From Larix kaempferi (lineage: Eukaryota; Streptophyta; Pinopsida; Pinales; Pinaceae): a stretch of DNA of 64,000 nucleotides. The first letter of the stretch is position 1. Every line of letters begins with the position of its first letter. This document shows positions 37,616 to 47,520 of this stretch, piece by piece. The position numbers and the translations under genes are program-made. The stretch lies in NCBI GenBank assembly GCA_027924585.1, contig BSBM01000190.1, positions 5,466,501 to 5,530,500 of the forward strand. Reading direction: 5' to 3'. Below the pieces are notes generated by a model, which was not told the DNA's origin, searched no databases, and saw nothing but the letters and a program-made list of their open reading frames with translations.

Positions 37616-38040
37616 TTGAATTGTCATTTCTTGTATATCTGATTGTTTAAATAATATTGTTCAATGATATATATACTTATGTTTCTAGACTTAGGTTGTA
37701 TATTATGCATATTAGAATAATTTCATTAATAAACAATATACTACTAATATGCATGTGATGGGTAAGTGGCCTATGGCACTGTACAACATTCCATTGCTAC
37801 TCATCTAGAATGAAACCTCTTTGCTGAGATGTTGGGAGTTGTGCACACTCTTAACAATGATTTGGTAGAGATGGAAGCATCTAGAAAGTTACGGGATATG
37901 GATAAATGTTGTACTGAAGCATTGTCTAATATAATTGCATGATTGTATGACATATGCCTTTATGTGTAATACTTTGTTCTGTAAACTATGAGAAGTTTCT
38001 AATCATGCAATTGAATTTGACTTGTAGGAAATATCGTGTA
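37616..38040. other. Unexplained ~430 bp block within Copia-2 pol
   Basis: Between the integrase tail and the reverse transcriptase lies non-coding AT-rich sequence. It contains inverted repeats: ATGCATATTA/TAATATGCAT near 37706 and 37750, and AATTGCATGATT/AATCATGCAATT near 37933 and 38000. It begins near 'agataagtatttg' and ends near 'gacttgtag', which resembles an intron but is unproven. Copia-3 is cut before this position, so no comparison is possible. Confidence 0.4.
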
Positions 38041-38089
38041 CAATCACCTACAAAAAAAGGACTACAACATTTGTTCCGGTAACGAAGTT

Positions 38090-39654
38090 CAAACTATCTA
38101 TTGAAAATATTGAAGAATCTGAAGTTCCTAGCATCCGGGATGCAGTAATGGAAGAATGCCATGGTTGAGGAATACCAGTCGATCATGAAGAATGATTTTT
38201 GGGATGTGGTCCCAAGACTAGATGGGAAGTCTGTAGTGAATTCCAAATGGATCTATAAGATCAAGCATGCTGTAGATGGTAGCATAAAGAAATACAGAGC
38301 TAGGTTTGTAGCCTGTGGCTTCTCCCAGAAAGAAGGGATTGATTATGAAGAGACTTTTGCACCTATAGCCAGATACACTTCCATTAGATCAGTACTTGCG
38401 TTGGCTGCAGTGATGAAATGGAAGGTACAATAGATGGATGTCAAGACAACTTTCTTGAATGGTGTAGTTGAAGAGGAAGTGTATGTGGAGCAGCCACTCG
38501 AGTTTGAGACACATTACCAAGAGTCACATGTGTGCAAAATGAAGAAATCCCTGTATGGTTTGAAATGGGCACCCAGGACCTGGTATGGAAAGATAGATGG
38601 CTTCCTATCTAGTTTGGGCTTTACCAAGAGTAAAGCGGATTTCAACTTTTACTACAAGGTTGAGGAAGGAAATCCAGTGATACTACTATTGTATGTGGAT
38701 GACCTATTTGTAACAGGTGAGGATATATTGATTGTTGACACGAAGAGGAAGCTTGTTGCCAAGTTCGAGATGAAGGACTTGGGTATGATGCACTACTTTC
38801 TTGGTATGGAGGTGTGGCAGAGTGCAAATGGAATCTTTCTTAGACAAGGGAAGTATGCAGTAGAGATCCTGAAGAGGTTCGGGATGATGGAATACAAGGC
38901 CTTGACCACACCTATGGCATCAAACCTGAAGCTTCTATGTGATGCTTCCTCTGAGCCGGTTGATGCTACGATGTATTGTCAGATGATTGGGTCCTTGATG
39001 TACCTGAGGAATACAAGACCAGACATCTGCTTTGTGGTGAACACCTTGAGCCAGTACTTGAAAGATCCGAGACATGTTCACCTGATAGATGCAAAGCATA
39101 TTCTGAGGTACCAAAAGGGTACAGTTGACTATGGGCTCAAGTATGAGGCAAAGCAAAAGTTTAACCTGGAGGGTTATGTTGATTCGGATTGGGTAGGCAG
39201 TGCCATTGAACGGAAGAGCACTTCAGGGTGCTGCTTCAGTATGGGATCCAGTATGATCTCTTGGTTTAGCAGGAAGCAGTCTTGTGTGGCACTGAGTACA
39301 GCCGAAGGAGAGTATGGCATAGCTTGTTCGGCTAGTTGTGAGGCAGTATGGATCAGGAAGCTACTATTTGATCTGTTTGATCTCCAGTTATGTGCTACCT
39401 GTATATATTGCGACAACCAGAGTTGTGTGAAGTTGTCGGAGAACCCAGTGTTCCATGACAAGTTGAAGGACATTGAGATTAAGTATCACTATATTAGGGA
39501 TATGGTGTAGAGAGGAGCAGTGAAGCTCCTGTATGTTGCGACGGACGAGCAGATAGCTGATGTGTTGACCAAGCCAATGGCCAGAGTGAAGTTTGAATAC
39601 TTCAGAGGGAGACTTGGTGTACTTCAGATTGAGATGTCTTCCAAGGGGAAGTGA
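38090..39654 (+). pseudogene. Copia-2 reverse transcriptase and RNase H
   Basis: The frame enters at ENIEESEVPS, shifts once near 38150, then runs as MVEEYQSIMKND. The reverse transcriptase active site YVDD is at 38692-38703 (LLLYVDDLFVTGED). The RNase H region includes GYVDSDWVGS, SCVALSTAE and CDNQSCVKLSENP. The protein ends SSKGK at 39654. Stops at 38431 and 39508 both stand where relatives have glutamine (CAG to TAG). The 358-codon piece 38434-39510 is otherwise open, so this half decayed less than the integrase half. Confidence 0.88.
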
Positions 39655-39674
39655 TGAGTACGGAGAAACAGATG

Positions 39675-40290
39675 CACATGAGCCATTCCGACATGGTTAA
39701 AGTTTGTCTTACCATGGTCATTAATGTAAGGGCTAAAGCCATTCCGACATGGTTAAAGTGTGTCTTCCCATGGCTGCGATATAAGGGCTGGTCCATTCGA
39801 GCATGGTTGAGGTGTGTCTTCCCATGGCTACGATATAAGTGTTGGGCCATTTGAGCATGGTTGAGGTGTGTCTTCCCATGGCTACGATATAAGTGCTTTT
39901 CCATTCCTAGCATGATTGAGGTGTGTCTTCCCATGGCTATGGATATAACTACAGTGCAATTCTTGCATGGTTGAGGTGTGTCTTCCCATGGCTGCGATAT
40001 AAGGGTTGGGCCATTTGAGCATGGTTGAGGTGTGTCTTCCCATGGCTGCAATACAAGTTTTGGGCCATTCGAGCATGGTTGAGGTGTGTCTTCCCATGGC
40101 TGCGATATAAGTGCTGTGCCATTCCTAGAAATGTTTGAGGTGTGTCTTACCATGGCTATGGATATAAGTGCAGTGCCATTCTCGCATGGTTGAGGTGTGT
40201 CTTCCCATGGTGTAGATATAAAGGGCTGAGCCTTTCACGGATGGTTGAGGTGTGTCTTCCCATGCTGGTGAGTGTAAGTGCTGTGTGATG
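39675..40290. repeat. Ten-copy ~60 bp tandem repeat in the Copia-2 3' region
   Basis: Each unit carries GCATGGTTGAGGTGTGTC, then TTCCCATGGCTGCGATATAA and a variable 'gggccattcgagcat'. Copies run from about 39680 to 40270. The minus strand stays open across most of it (39602-40153), but the frame only repeats the unit and is unlikely to be a gene. It lies after pol and before the polypurine tract. Confidence 0.9.
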
Positions 40291-40357
40291 TGCATCTAGG
40301 TTGTGCTCCATGGACAACGAGGTGATCTGAAGATGATGATGTGATAGTATGGTACAC

Positions 40358-40475
40358 AGGTTTTGCAGAGGAATATAATCAGTCCTAAGATGCTCTTGCA
40401 GGTTTTGCAGAGGCAGTGTAATCAGTCCTGGTAGATCCTGCAGGTTTTGCAGAGGCAGTGTAATCAGTCCTGAGG
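40358..40475. repeat. Three-copy ~45 bp tandem repeat in the Copia-2 3' region
   Basis: GGTTTTGCAGAGGCAGTG followed by 'taatcagtcctg' occurs at about 40361, 40401 and 40442, with slightly different spacers. Confidence 0.85.
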
Positions 40476-40517
40476 TGTACCTACTTGATGGCTTGCTTGC
40501 AGAGATGTTGATGATGT

Positions 40518-40612
40518 ACATCCAGCATGAAAAAGGGTTGGCTCTGTAGATGATGAAGACCTACAGGTGGCGGGCCTACATCCAGTATGAAAAAAGACTG
40601 GCTTTGTAGAAC
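40518..40612. repeat. Two-copy repeat in the Copia-2 3' region
   Basis: 'acatccagcatgaaaaa' with 'ggctctgtaga' (40518-40550) recurs as 'acatccagtatgaaaaa' with 'ggctttgtaga' (40578-40610), period ~60. Confidence 0.75.
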
Positions 40613-40753
40613 TTCCTATGACAAGTAGATTGGAGATTGATTGAGATCGCCATAGTAGTGACAATGATGATTCGATGATGATGATCCAGTGACGATGATC
40701 CATAGAAGAAGACTTGTGCTAGCATATCTATGTCGAGAAATACCTTCCTAGTT

Positions 40754-40762
40754 AAGAGGGAG
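40754..40762 (+). other. Copia-2 polypurine tract
   Basis: AAGAGGGAG abuts the TG of the 3' LTR. Confidence 0.85.
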
Positions 40763-41332
40763 TGTTGATGTATATGTAACTTCAGAATGTATTTCACCTA
40801 TATATATTGTACTCCTATTGAGATGGTATTATTCCTCTATATGGAAGTGTCGTCATTTGTATTGACAAGTGTCGCAAGTGTCGTAACTTGTTGTGATGGG
40901 TTATTAGACCACTAAGTGTGGGGTCGACCCGTATTAATGTAACCATGGGTTATTAGACTAAGTTAGACAAGTCAGCCCTGTTAGTTTATTGGGCAGGACA
41001 TGACAAGTATAAATAGAGATCGGGCTATCTCTATTTTGATCATCTCATTACTCACTCTTACATCACTCATAAAGTGGCACACTAGTTGAGGAGGAGTAGC
41101 TGCTAGTAGAAGACTATCTCTTGTATTTGGTTGTATCATTGCTCTTTCTATCTCTGAGGAAGTTGTGGGGTTTTTCACCTTTATGGTTTTCCCCAGTGAA
41201 GCTCTGTGTGTCCATTGTCTTATGTGATTGCTTGATATGCTTGATACATGCTTGATATGATTCATATGCTATACATGTTATTCTCTCAGTAAATATCCTA
41301 GAGTATGTTGAATTAATGCTCAAAATCTAACA
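40763..41332 (+). repeat. Copia-2 3' LTR
   Basis: 570 bp, TGTTGATGTATATG to AAAATCTAACA, followed by the second GTTGG. Confidence 0.92.
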
Positions 41333-41430
41333 GTTGGCCCAGAGGAAGCATCGACCCTTTTACAAACCAATGGAAAAGAAGGGATTTGACATAAATAAAA
41401 TCCAACATGTTACAATAGAAGTATTCACCC

Positions 41431-41676
41431 TTAACAAACCAAAGGGGGTTTGACAGAACTAATACCAAGTCCTTTGGCATTTTTATAGAGAGACTGAGCT
41501 TCATCATTCCCATAGCTCAAATTCACATTATGCAGTTCAATATCTTGGGATGGGAAGCTTGCACTACAAGCCAAATTAATAGCCTCCTTTGTTGCAGAGG
41601 TTCCAACTATGTTTTTTTATACCATGTTACTAATCTACACATTCATCTCAGACTCCTGCACCGACCAATCCAATAT
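41431..41676 (-). pseudogene. Polygalacturonase (GH28) last exon, pseudogene copy c
   Basis: On the minus strand one frame, with a single-base slip at the A-run 41612-41618 and one stop, reads QESEMNV..ISN. It continues KNIVGTSATKEAINLACS, FPSQDIELHNVNLSYGNDEA, KNAKG, SVKPPLVC and a TAA at 41431-41433. Plant polygalacturonases (pectin-cleaving glycosyl hydrolase family 28) end with this series: a GTSAT segment, then C-S-x(4)-C-x-x-I-x-L, an NL/aromatic segment, C-x-N-x-K and a PP-x-C terminus. Here the second Cys of the C...PC pair is Ser and another is Tyr. The upstream exons are not found; a Copia-like fragment follows at 41783. Copies a and b resemble it, so a small gene cluster probably stood here. 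Confidence 0.6.
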
Positions 41677-41775
41677 TAACAACAAAGTAAGTTACAAAAC
41701 TCAAATGCTACGAAACTTGGTGCAAGTCAATATTAACAACAAAGTAAGTTACAAAACTAAAATGCTATGAAACTT
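41671..41775. repeat. 56 bp tandem duplication
   Basis: 'aatattaacaacaaagtaag' with 'ttacaaaact.aaatgctacgaaact' appears at about 41671 and again at about 41730. It lies just upstream (in gene sense) of the polygalacturonase exon, perhaps in its former intron. Confidence 0.8.
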
Positions 41776-41782
41776 CAGTGGT

Positions 41783-41983
41783 TGATGAATTTTATGGAAC
41801 AAGCTACGACTTTCTATTCATATAAAAGTTCATACATACAATGGACCTGAAGATATGTATTTAAGCACTTCTACATTCTAAAACCCTAACCTAGCTTTAT
41901 GCTTTACAAAGGCTTTAACTCAACTTAGCTTTACTTCTAATAATACAACTCACAAAAGTGGGAGGTAATTACTTTTTCCAACA
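41783..41983 (-). repeat. Probable LTR of a minus-strand Copia-like element
   Basis: On the minus strand TGTTGGAAAAAG starts at 41983, directly after a polypurine tract AAGGGGGAG (41984-41992). That is the usual junction of a Copia interior and its 3' LTR. The lower end is uncertain; the TGATGAATT at 41783 (ATTCATCA on the sense strand) is a candidate and would give ~200 bp. Confidence 0.5.
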
Positions 41984-42062
41984 CTCCCCCTTAATTACAA
42001 CCACTAAACATACGATCTAATTTAAGGTTAAGAACATAAAAAAATTGCCTATGGTCTATGTC

Positions 42063-42780
42063 TCAGCCAGGCTTACATAACATCTTCATCTTGACTTTCT
42101 TTGCTGCAATGTGTTGATGCAATGTCTTCTCATACTTTCTGCTCCAAAATTTGAAGCTTTTAATGCTTTTCTTCTTCTTTGTGCTCCAGACTTTAAACTC
42201 TGGATATCTCTTCTTGTTATTGGACGGATTTTTCTTTTTTCCATGGCTCTCATTGAAAAACTGGTGATCTACAACATCTTCAATGCTTCGTGCAAAATAC
42301 TTGTTGCATGTTTCTTCCTCCAGCTTTTCAACTGGGTACATAGCATATCTTGCTTCTTCTTCAGATTCTGCTACTATAGAATGTAAGTTGTCATCTACAA
42401 CTTCTTTTTGCTTTGCAAGCCAATCCTCAATGAATGCCAAATCTTCTTCGAAACTTGTTACTTTAGCTTCATCCTCCTCAGTTTCTACTGCTACAAAGAC
42501 ATCATCCACTTGATCGTCATTTTCAAGAAGGGTTACCATTCCAAACAACAACTCATTAATGAGCTTCTTTTGTTATAGCAATATCAATCTTTCTTCATAA
42601 GAAAGGTAATCATCATCATACTCTGGTTCAAGTTCTTCATCCTCTCTTGCTAAAAGGTTATCAACTTGTGTATTTTCCTTCTACCAAGGCTCACTGAGGA
42701 CTATGGTCTCCTTCTCTTGAGTCCACATACTTCCTTCCTTATCACCCCCTAAAAAAAATATAGAATTTACTTGACTCCCC
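42063..42780 (-). pseudogene. Unknown acidic/lysine-rich frame next to the Copia-like LTR
   Basis: A minus-strand frame is open from 42551 to 42063 (162 codons) and readable further up with stops to about 42720 (EDEELEPEYDDDYLSYEE). It is strongly acidic in the first half (EEDLAFIEDWLAKQKEV, ESEEEARYAM), then basic (KKKSIKSF, RKYEKTLHQH). I do not recognise it. Its position just before a polypurine tract suggests the 3' end of a Copia interior, or host sequence picked up there. Confidence 0.4.
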
Positions 42781-43218
42781 CTTAGTGCAAGATCTCCTTA
42801 ATTTTTTGTTTCAACAACAATAATGCTCTTTCTCTTCAACATGGGTAATGGCCATTTACTTTTATGCAATGTTTACATATTCTTCAAACCACTTCCAAAC
42901 ATCCTCATCTCTTTCAAATAAAAAATACATAACCTAAAATATAACGTGGAATTCATATAAGTTCCCTTCCCTTGATTTGTTGTTCCTTTGAGATAAAGTT
43001 TTCAAACTTCATGTAATAAACTTAATTATTCAAATACCTTTACGGCTCCATTTTGTGGATGGGAATTCTTCACTAGATTTCTCTAGGGATTTCTAACCAA
43101 AGATTTTAATGCTAGCGGATTTTATTTCCTTTCTCCATGGACACTTACTTTCTCCATATATTTACCGAACTGTGGATCTCTTCACGCAAATTTTAATATC
43201 GCTTGAGTTTCAAACCCT
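42781..43218. other. Non-coding stretch before the chromovirus
   Basis: AT-rich with a second 'gactcccccttag' tract at about 42770. No supportable frame. Continuous with 59703-59722 before the chromovirus inserted. Confidence 0.4.
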
Positions 43219-43223
43219 CACTT

Positions 43224-46200
43224 TGTAATTTCCCCAAAATAGCAAAAATTTAAAAAAAATTCCGTCCCTGTACTAGATGTTGATTAAGAATAAAATAGTC
43301 GCAAGTTAATTCTAATACTGGGAAAATATGTAACTGTTTACTGTAGATAAAAGAAAGTCTACCATTCCTAAATAATCATGGTCTCTCTAGCTCTTTTTAC
43401 ATTTTTAACCCTGCGGAAAACAATGTGGAATTAAATAATGAGGTATCCTAGTTATGAGTTTACAATTGTTGGTGTAACTAAAATAGAAATTCTTTCATAC
43501 TGTTTTGATGAAATCATGTGAATGTATTATAAATGTCTGAATGGCACCTTCAGGTAATATGTCCTTTTTTTATGAGATTTTGAGTCCATGGTGGGACATG
43601 TGACAATCAAGGAGAGGGAACATACCTCGGTAGGGTTGTCAAGAGGTAAGAGTACTCTTGGATGTTTCTAGACTTACTTAGCATTTTTGCTAATATATAT
43701 TAGGTTTTTCCTTTGCAGGTATCTACCTTGAGTAAACTCCATCCTAAGGATCTATCCATGATTCCACCAACATCATGTTTACAAGGTGGAGGCCAACCAA
43801 GAAGTTCGTAACCTAAGTGGGTAGACTATGATATAATTACCCAAGTTCTAATGTAATGAGTGATAGTGGTAAGTCCTATGGTTATGAGATATTTTTCAAT
43901 ACTTGTATTACCATGCCATCTCATTGTTAAACCACACAACTCAAACTATAGGCTTGTATGGGAAATTTAACCTCCACTAGCACTGAGTCTGATGCAGTCT
44001 TAATGGCACTTTACTATAGTGGGTGATAGGTTGGAAAAAGGGTTTACGAGTTGGGGTTTTCCCTATGTCCAAGGCTCTGTGTTTTCAGTTTGGTTTAGAC
44101 TGCACTTCATTGTTTCCTGGAGGTGGCTTCGTGCCCTGACTTGAGCTACGCTCATGGTCAGTGCACCGTGGCGGTTTTAGTTTAGTTGGTGGAGTAGAGA
44201 TGCCCTTCACCCTGCTCAGGTATGAAATCACAATCTCCCACTGATCTATGAAGTTTTTTATTTCCTTTGTGCATATGTATTATGGTTTTCACTTATGGTT
44301 GCTTGTTTTGTATTGGCATGTAGTAATGACCGTGGACTGTGGGTGTCCAGAACTTCCATCATAGTAGTCGTGTGATAGTGGTAAGTCCAACTTCCATCCA
44401 TCTTGCTCTACTTCTCACACCTCTGGTGGTGTATGTTTCATTTTGGGTTTTGATGGAACAATGTAGAGTCCCTTCTTTGGCTTTCTGCGAGTCGCCTTTT
44501 TGGCTGGATTATGTAAATGTATGTAATATTCGAGGGTGTGGCTCCTCAATAATTCTCATGAAGCTAAAGCTCATTGTAATATTTGTTTTAGATGCTATGA
44601 CTAAAGTATTTGAGGTTTGGTTTTGAAAGCCCTTGTTGACATAAACGTAATAATATTTGTGATCTATTATGGAGCTGGGTTTGTTTACACAGAGGATGCA
44701 TCTCTGTACATTGCATGGTGATTTAGAACGTTTTATTTTGGGTATGAGGAACGAAGACTCCAGCATTTCTTTTTATGTCGCTATTGTTCATCGAAATGTG
44801 GCTTATCCGTTGAGTCCTGTATTGCTTAAATCGATTTCTAATTCTATGGAGGTTCTGTGTTATTTATGGATTCATTTGTGCAAATTAAATGAACTCTAAT
44901 GGATTTCATATGCCTCTACTTTTGAGATGTAGCTAGGGTTTAAGGATTGTGGTTTCCATTCGTTGATGCCTGCATTGAATGAATTAAGTGTTGGGTTCTT
45001 CTATTGTGACTTATAGAAGACGCATAGGTAACACCCAGGTGGGCATTCTGTATGCATGGCTATTGGTGAAAAATTTCTTAAATTGTTGACTTCTTCAAAT
45101 TTTCCTAAACAGCGTAGATGCCTTCCTCCAATTGCTAGATTGTAAACGTATGGTCTGTAACTTAACCTTGTTTTGATGCCTTTTGGCAAAGGAAGAGTAA
45201 TGGGGTTTGACTCCTAAACACATTTCTTTTTGTGCATTTGAAAGATTTGTATTTAAATTGTGTTGGGATTTCATGTTTTGTCGTCGGTCCTAAATGAGAA
45301 GTGATATCGACACCTATCTTGGATATATAGCGTAGGATGATTAATAAAAGGCCTAAAATTAATGGCATGTTGGAATCGTGCTACCTGGAAAATTCTGTTT
45401 GCGTGTTCTCATGAAATCGTTTGACTGTTTGGTTGAAAGAATGAAGAATGTCTAATACTAAATTTATAAATCGTAATGCCTGGCAAATGCGTTTTTTTTT
45501 TCTTTTAATGTTTTGGCTAGAGACTTTTGTGTAGCTGAAAGTTTCGATGCCTAGTCTAAAATGATGTTGATTTCAGTGGATATGATAATACCTTTTTAAA
45601 AGAAACTAATAATCATAAAAAAAAGAAACCCTACACTACGAAATTTAGGAGCAGGTGATTCAAAACCAAAGCATCTATTTATAAAGAAAAGTGTTATGAC
45701 AATCTTATCTTAGAAGAATAATATACGTTGTCTAGCAAAGGCTAGCTGGGATAGACCTTCTAGACACGCCACTGGATTCTGGGAAGAATCTTGATTAATA
45801 TTTGATAATGAAAAACAATACAGTATTACATTTAATGATGAAAATAATTTGGTTTGAAGGTTTGAAAGTTTCCATACCTATTTATTTTGTAGCTTGCTCC
45901 TTGATGTAATAACCTGCACACTCAATCAAATAATTACTGGAAAACTGTTGAACTTTAGATGACCTGACGAATTGATCCTTGACCAGATAACTTTGGGACT
46001 ACCAGATTCCTTCCAACCATGATCCTACAACCGTTCCTGGTTCAGTATGGAGCCTTCCAAGCTAGTTCTGATATGCAAATTGAGGGATAGAGGCCCTAGG
46101 TTCACTGTTGTTTCAGATCTGGAAACTTGTGTGGCCTGCTACAATTCTTGGAGTAGAAAAATTATCTCTGATTACCATAAGGGAATGATAATGAAAAAGA

Positions 46201-47484
46201 TCCATCCCCAAAAACTTGGGATCTGCCCTCTTAAGTACGGGAGTCTTGAATTATGACTGTTGGAATAATTCAATTTCTTTAAATTAAATAAATAATATTT
46301 AAAAGATATTATTTAATAACTATTTGGTCATCTTTGAACTAGGACCCTTTTAATTTGTTTAACTATATGTGACTTTGATTAAATCTCTCCAAACTAATTG
46401 CAATAACAATAATTATATTTTACTTAACTATTAATACATTATTAATATTAATAAATAATGTCTAAAATATAAATAATAAATATATTTTATAAATAAATCA
46501 TTAACATCATTATTATTAAAGCTCTTAATAATAATAATGGCCTTGAGGCTTTTATGCATGTAAATCATAGAAGACTACTATTAGTTAGTTCATGCTTTAA
46601 GTGGTAGTAATTACTCTTATTTAAATTATGTATCTGCACCTGATACTTCTTTCTTTAGTTTTTTAAGGACAAAGTCAAATTCTTTGGATGGTCTTAGTGG
46701 GCTTGGTTAGGCATCTCTAGTCTCTCTCTTTGCATGTCAGATTCCCTCGTTTAACATGGTAGTTCCCGCAATACTTGATGATTAATGGAAGAAGATTTAT
46801 TTAGTCATTTTGAATAATTGTGATGCAACTTAGAAGTGCTATTTAGAGACCTTTGACTCAACACTTGAGATCTAGTAACCCCGAGTGCTCTTCAGAGCCT
46901 TTTAACTCAATACCCTCACATGGGAGTTACGCTAGTGCAATTCCAGAGTCTTCGCTCAACACTAGTGCTAGAATGTGGTTGTGATGCACATCTAGAATAT
47001 TTTAAGTGGCCTCGGATCCGGTATTCATTTATCAAGCTTGGAGTGCACCAGGGCTTATTCCCAACACTCAGTGTACATCAGGGCTTACTCCCAGTACATA
47101 AACCTTCATCTAGGTACATCGGGGTTTACGCCCAGTACGTAGGTCTCTTGTGTGTTTCTAAGTCCACGCTCACACATCATATAAGCTAAACATGTAAAAT
47201 CATAGCTCTACACAATAAGTAACAACAGGTCATATAAATATATATATATTAGGGCTTGTACCCACATCATATGCTAAGGAACATACACACAACATTAGGG
47301 CCTTCCTACCCAATCATATATTCAATAAAGAAGTCAGTTAGGGTCCATACCCAGTATATCAATATAAAAGGATAAATCACATGTGCTAGGGCTTGTGCCC
47401 AATACTCGTAATCAAATCCTTAATGTTGGGGTCGTGGCCCAATATAACCTAACAATGGTTAGTCCAAAAATTTGGGATATTACA
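43224..47484 (-). repeat. Chromovirus left LTR (3' LTR in sense)
   Basis: 4261 bp, from TGTAATTTCCCC to GGGATATTACA on the plus strand. Plus-strand frames such as 44339-44626 are matched in the right LTR (56492-56785) but are not proteins of known type. Confidence 0.9.
47051..47441 (-). promoter_or_regulatory. Eight repeated GGGC-N-GCCC-like palindromes in U3
   Basis: Imperfect palindromes of the form GGGCYT-NN-RCCCA occur at 47051, 47081, 47121, 47252, 47298, 47341, 47389 and 47428, several followed by RTAC. On the sense strand they lie 43-433 bases from the LTR start, where a U3 promoter would be. The same series occurs in the right LTR (about 59260-59655) and the solo LTR (about 7049-7440). 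A role in transcription is inferred only. Confidence 0.45.
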
Positions 47485-47497
47485 TCCCTCCCCACTT
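47485..47497 (-). other. Chromovirus polypurine tract
   Basis: The minus strand reads AAGTGGGGAGGGA directly against the LTR start TGTAATAT. Confidence 0.85.
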
Positions 47498-47520
47498 AGA
47501 AAAACACCGTCTCGGTGTGT

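Larger units (their letters stand above)
32965..41332 (+). mobile_element. Copia-2: full-length Ty1/Copia retrotransposon with nested solo LTR
   Basis: LTRs at 32965-33537 and 40763-41332 and the perfect 5 bp duplication GTTGG (32960-32964 and 41333-41337) define it. It carries a tRNA-iMet primer-binding site, gag, protease, integrase, reverse transcriptase and RNase H. A tandem-repeat region and a polypurine tract follow. A 1583 bp solo LTR splits gag from protease. Much of the integrase is missing near 37510. Copia-3 at 59723 belongs to the same family. Confidence 0.92.

Noticed and set aside
39602-40153. 183-codon minus-strand frame
   Set aside because: It is the translation of the 60 bp tandem repeat, antisense to Copia-2, and changes with repeat phase.
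39675-40290. Regular repeats that might suggest a CRISPR array
   Set aside because: Units are contiguous without unique spacers of constant length and lie within a plant retrotransposon.
41605-41630. TAACA followed by TGGTAT on the minus strand, like an LTR end and primer-binding site
   Set aside because: The bases after TGGTAT do not continue as CAGAGC, and the stretch lies in the frame of the polygalacturonase exon (ISN...KNIVGTSAT), which explains it better.
44339-44899. Frames shared with 56492-57184
   Set aside because: They are in the chromovirus LTRs and are conserved only because the LTRs are copies of each other.
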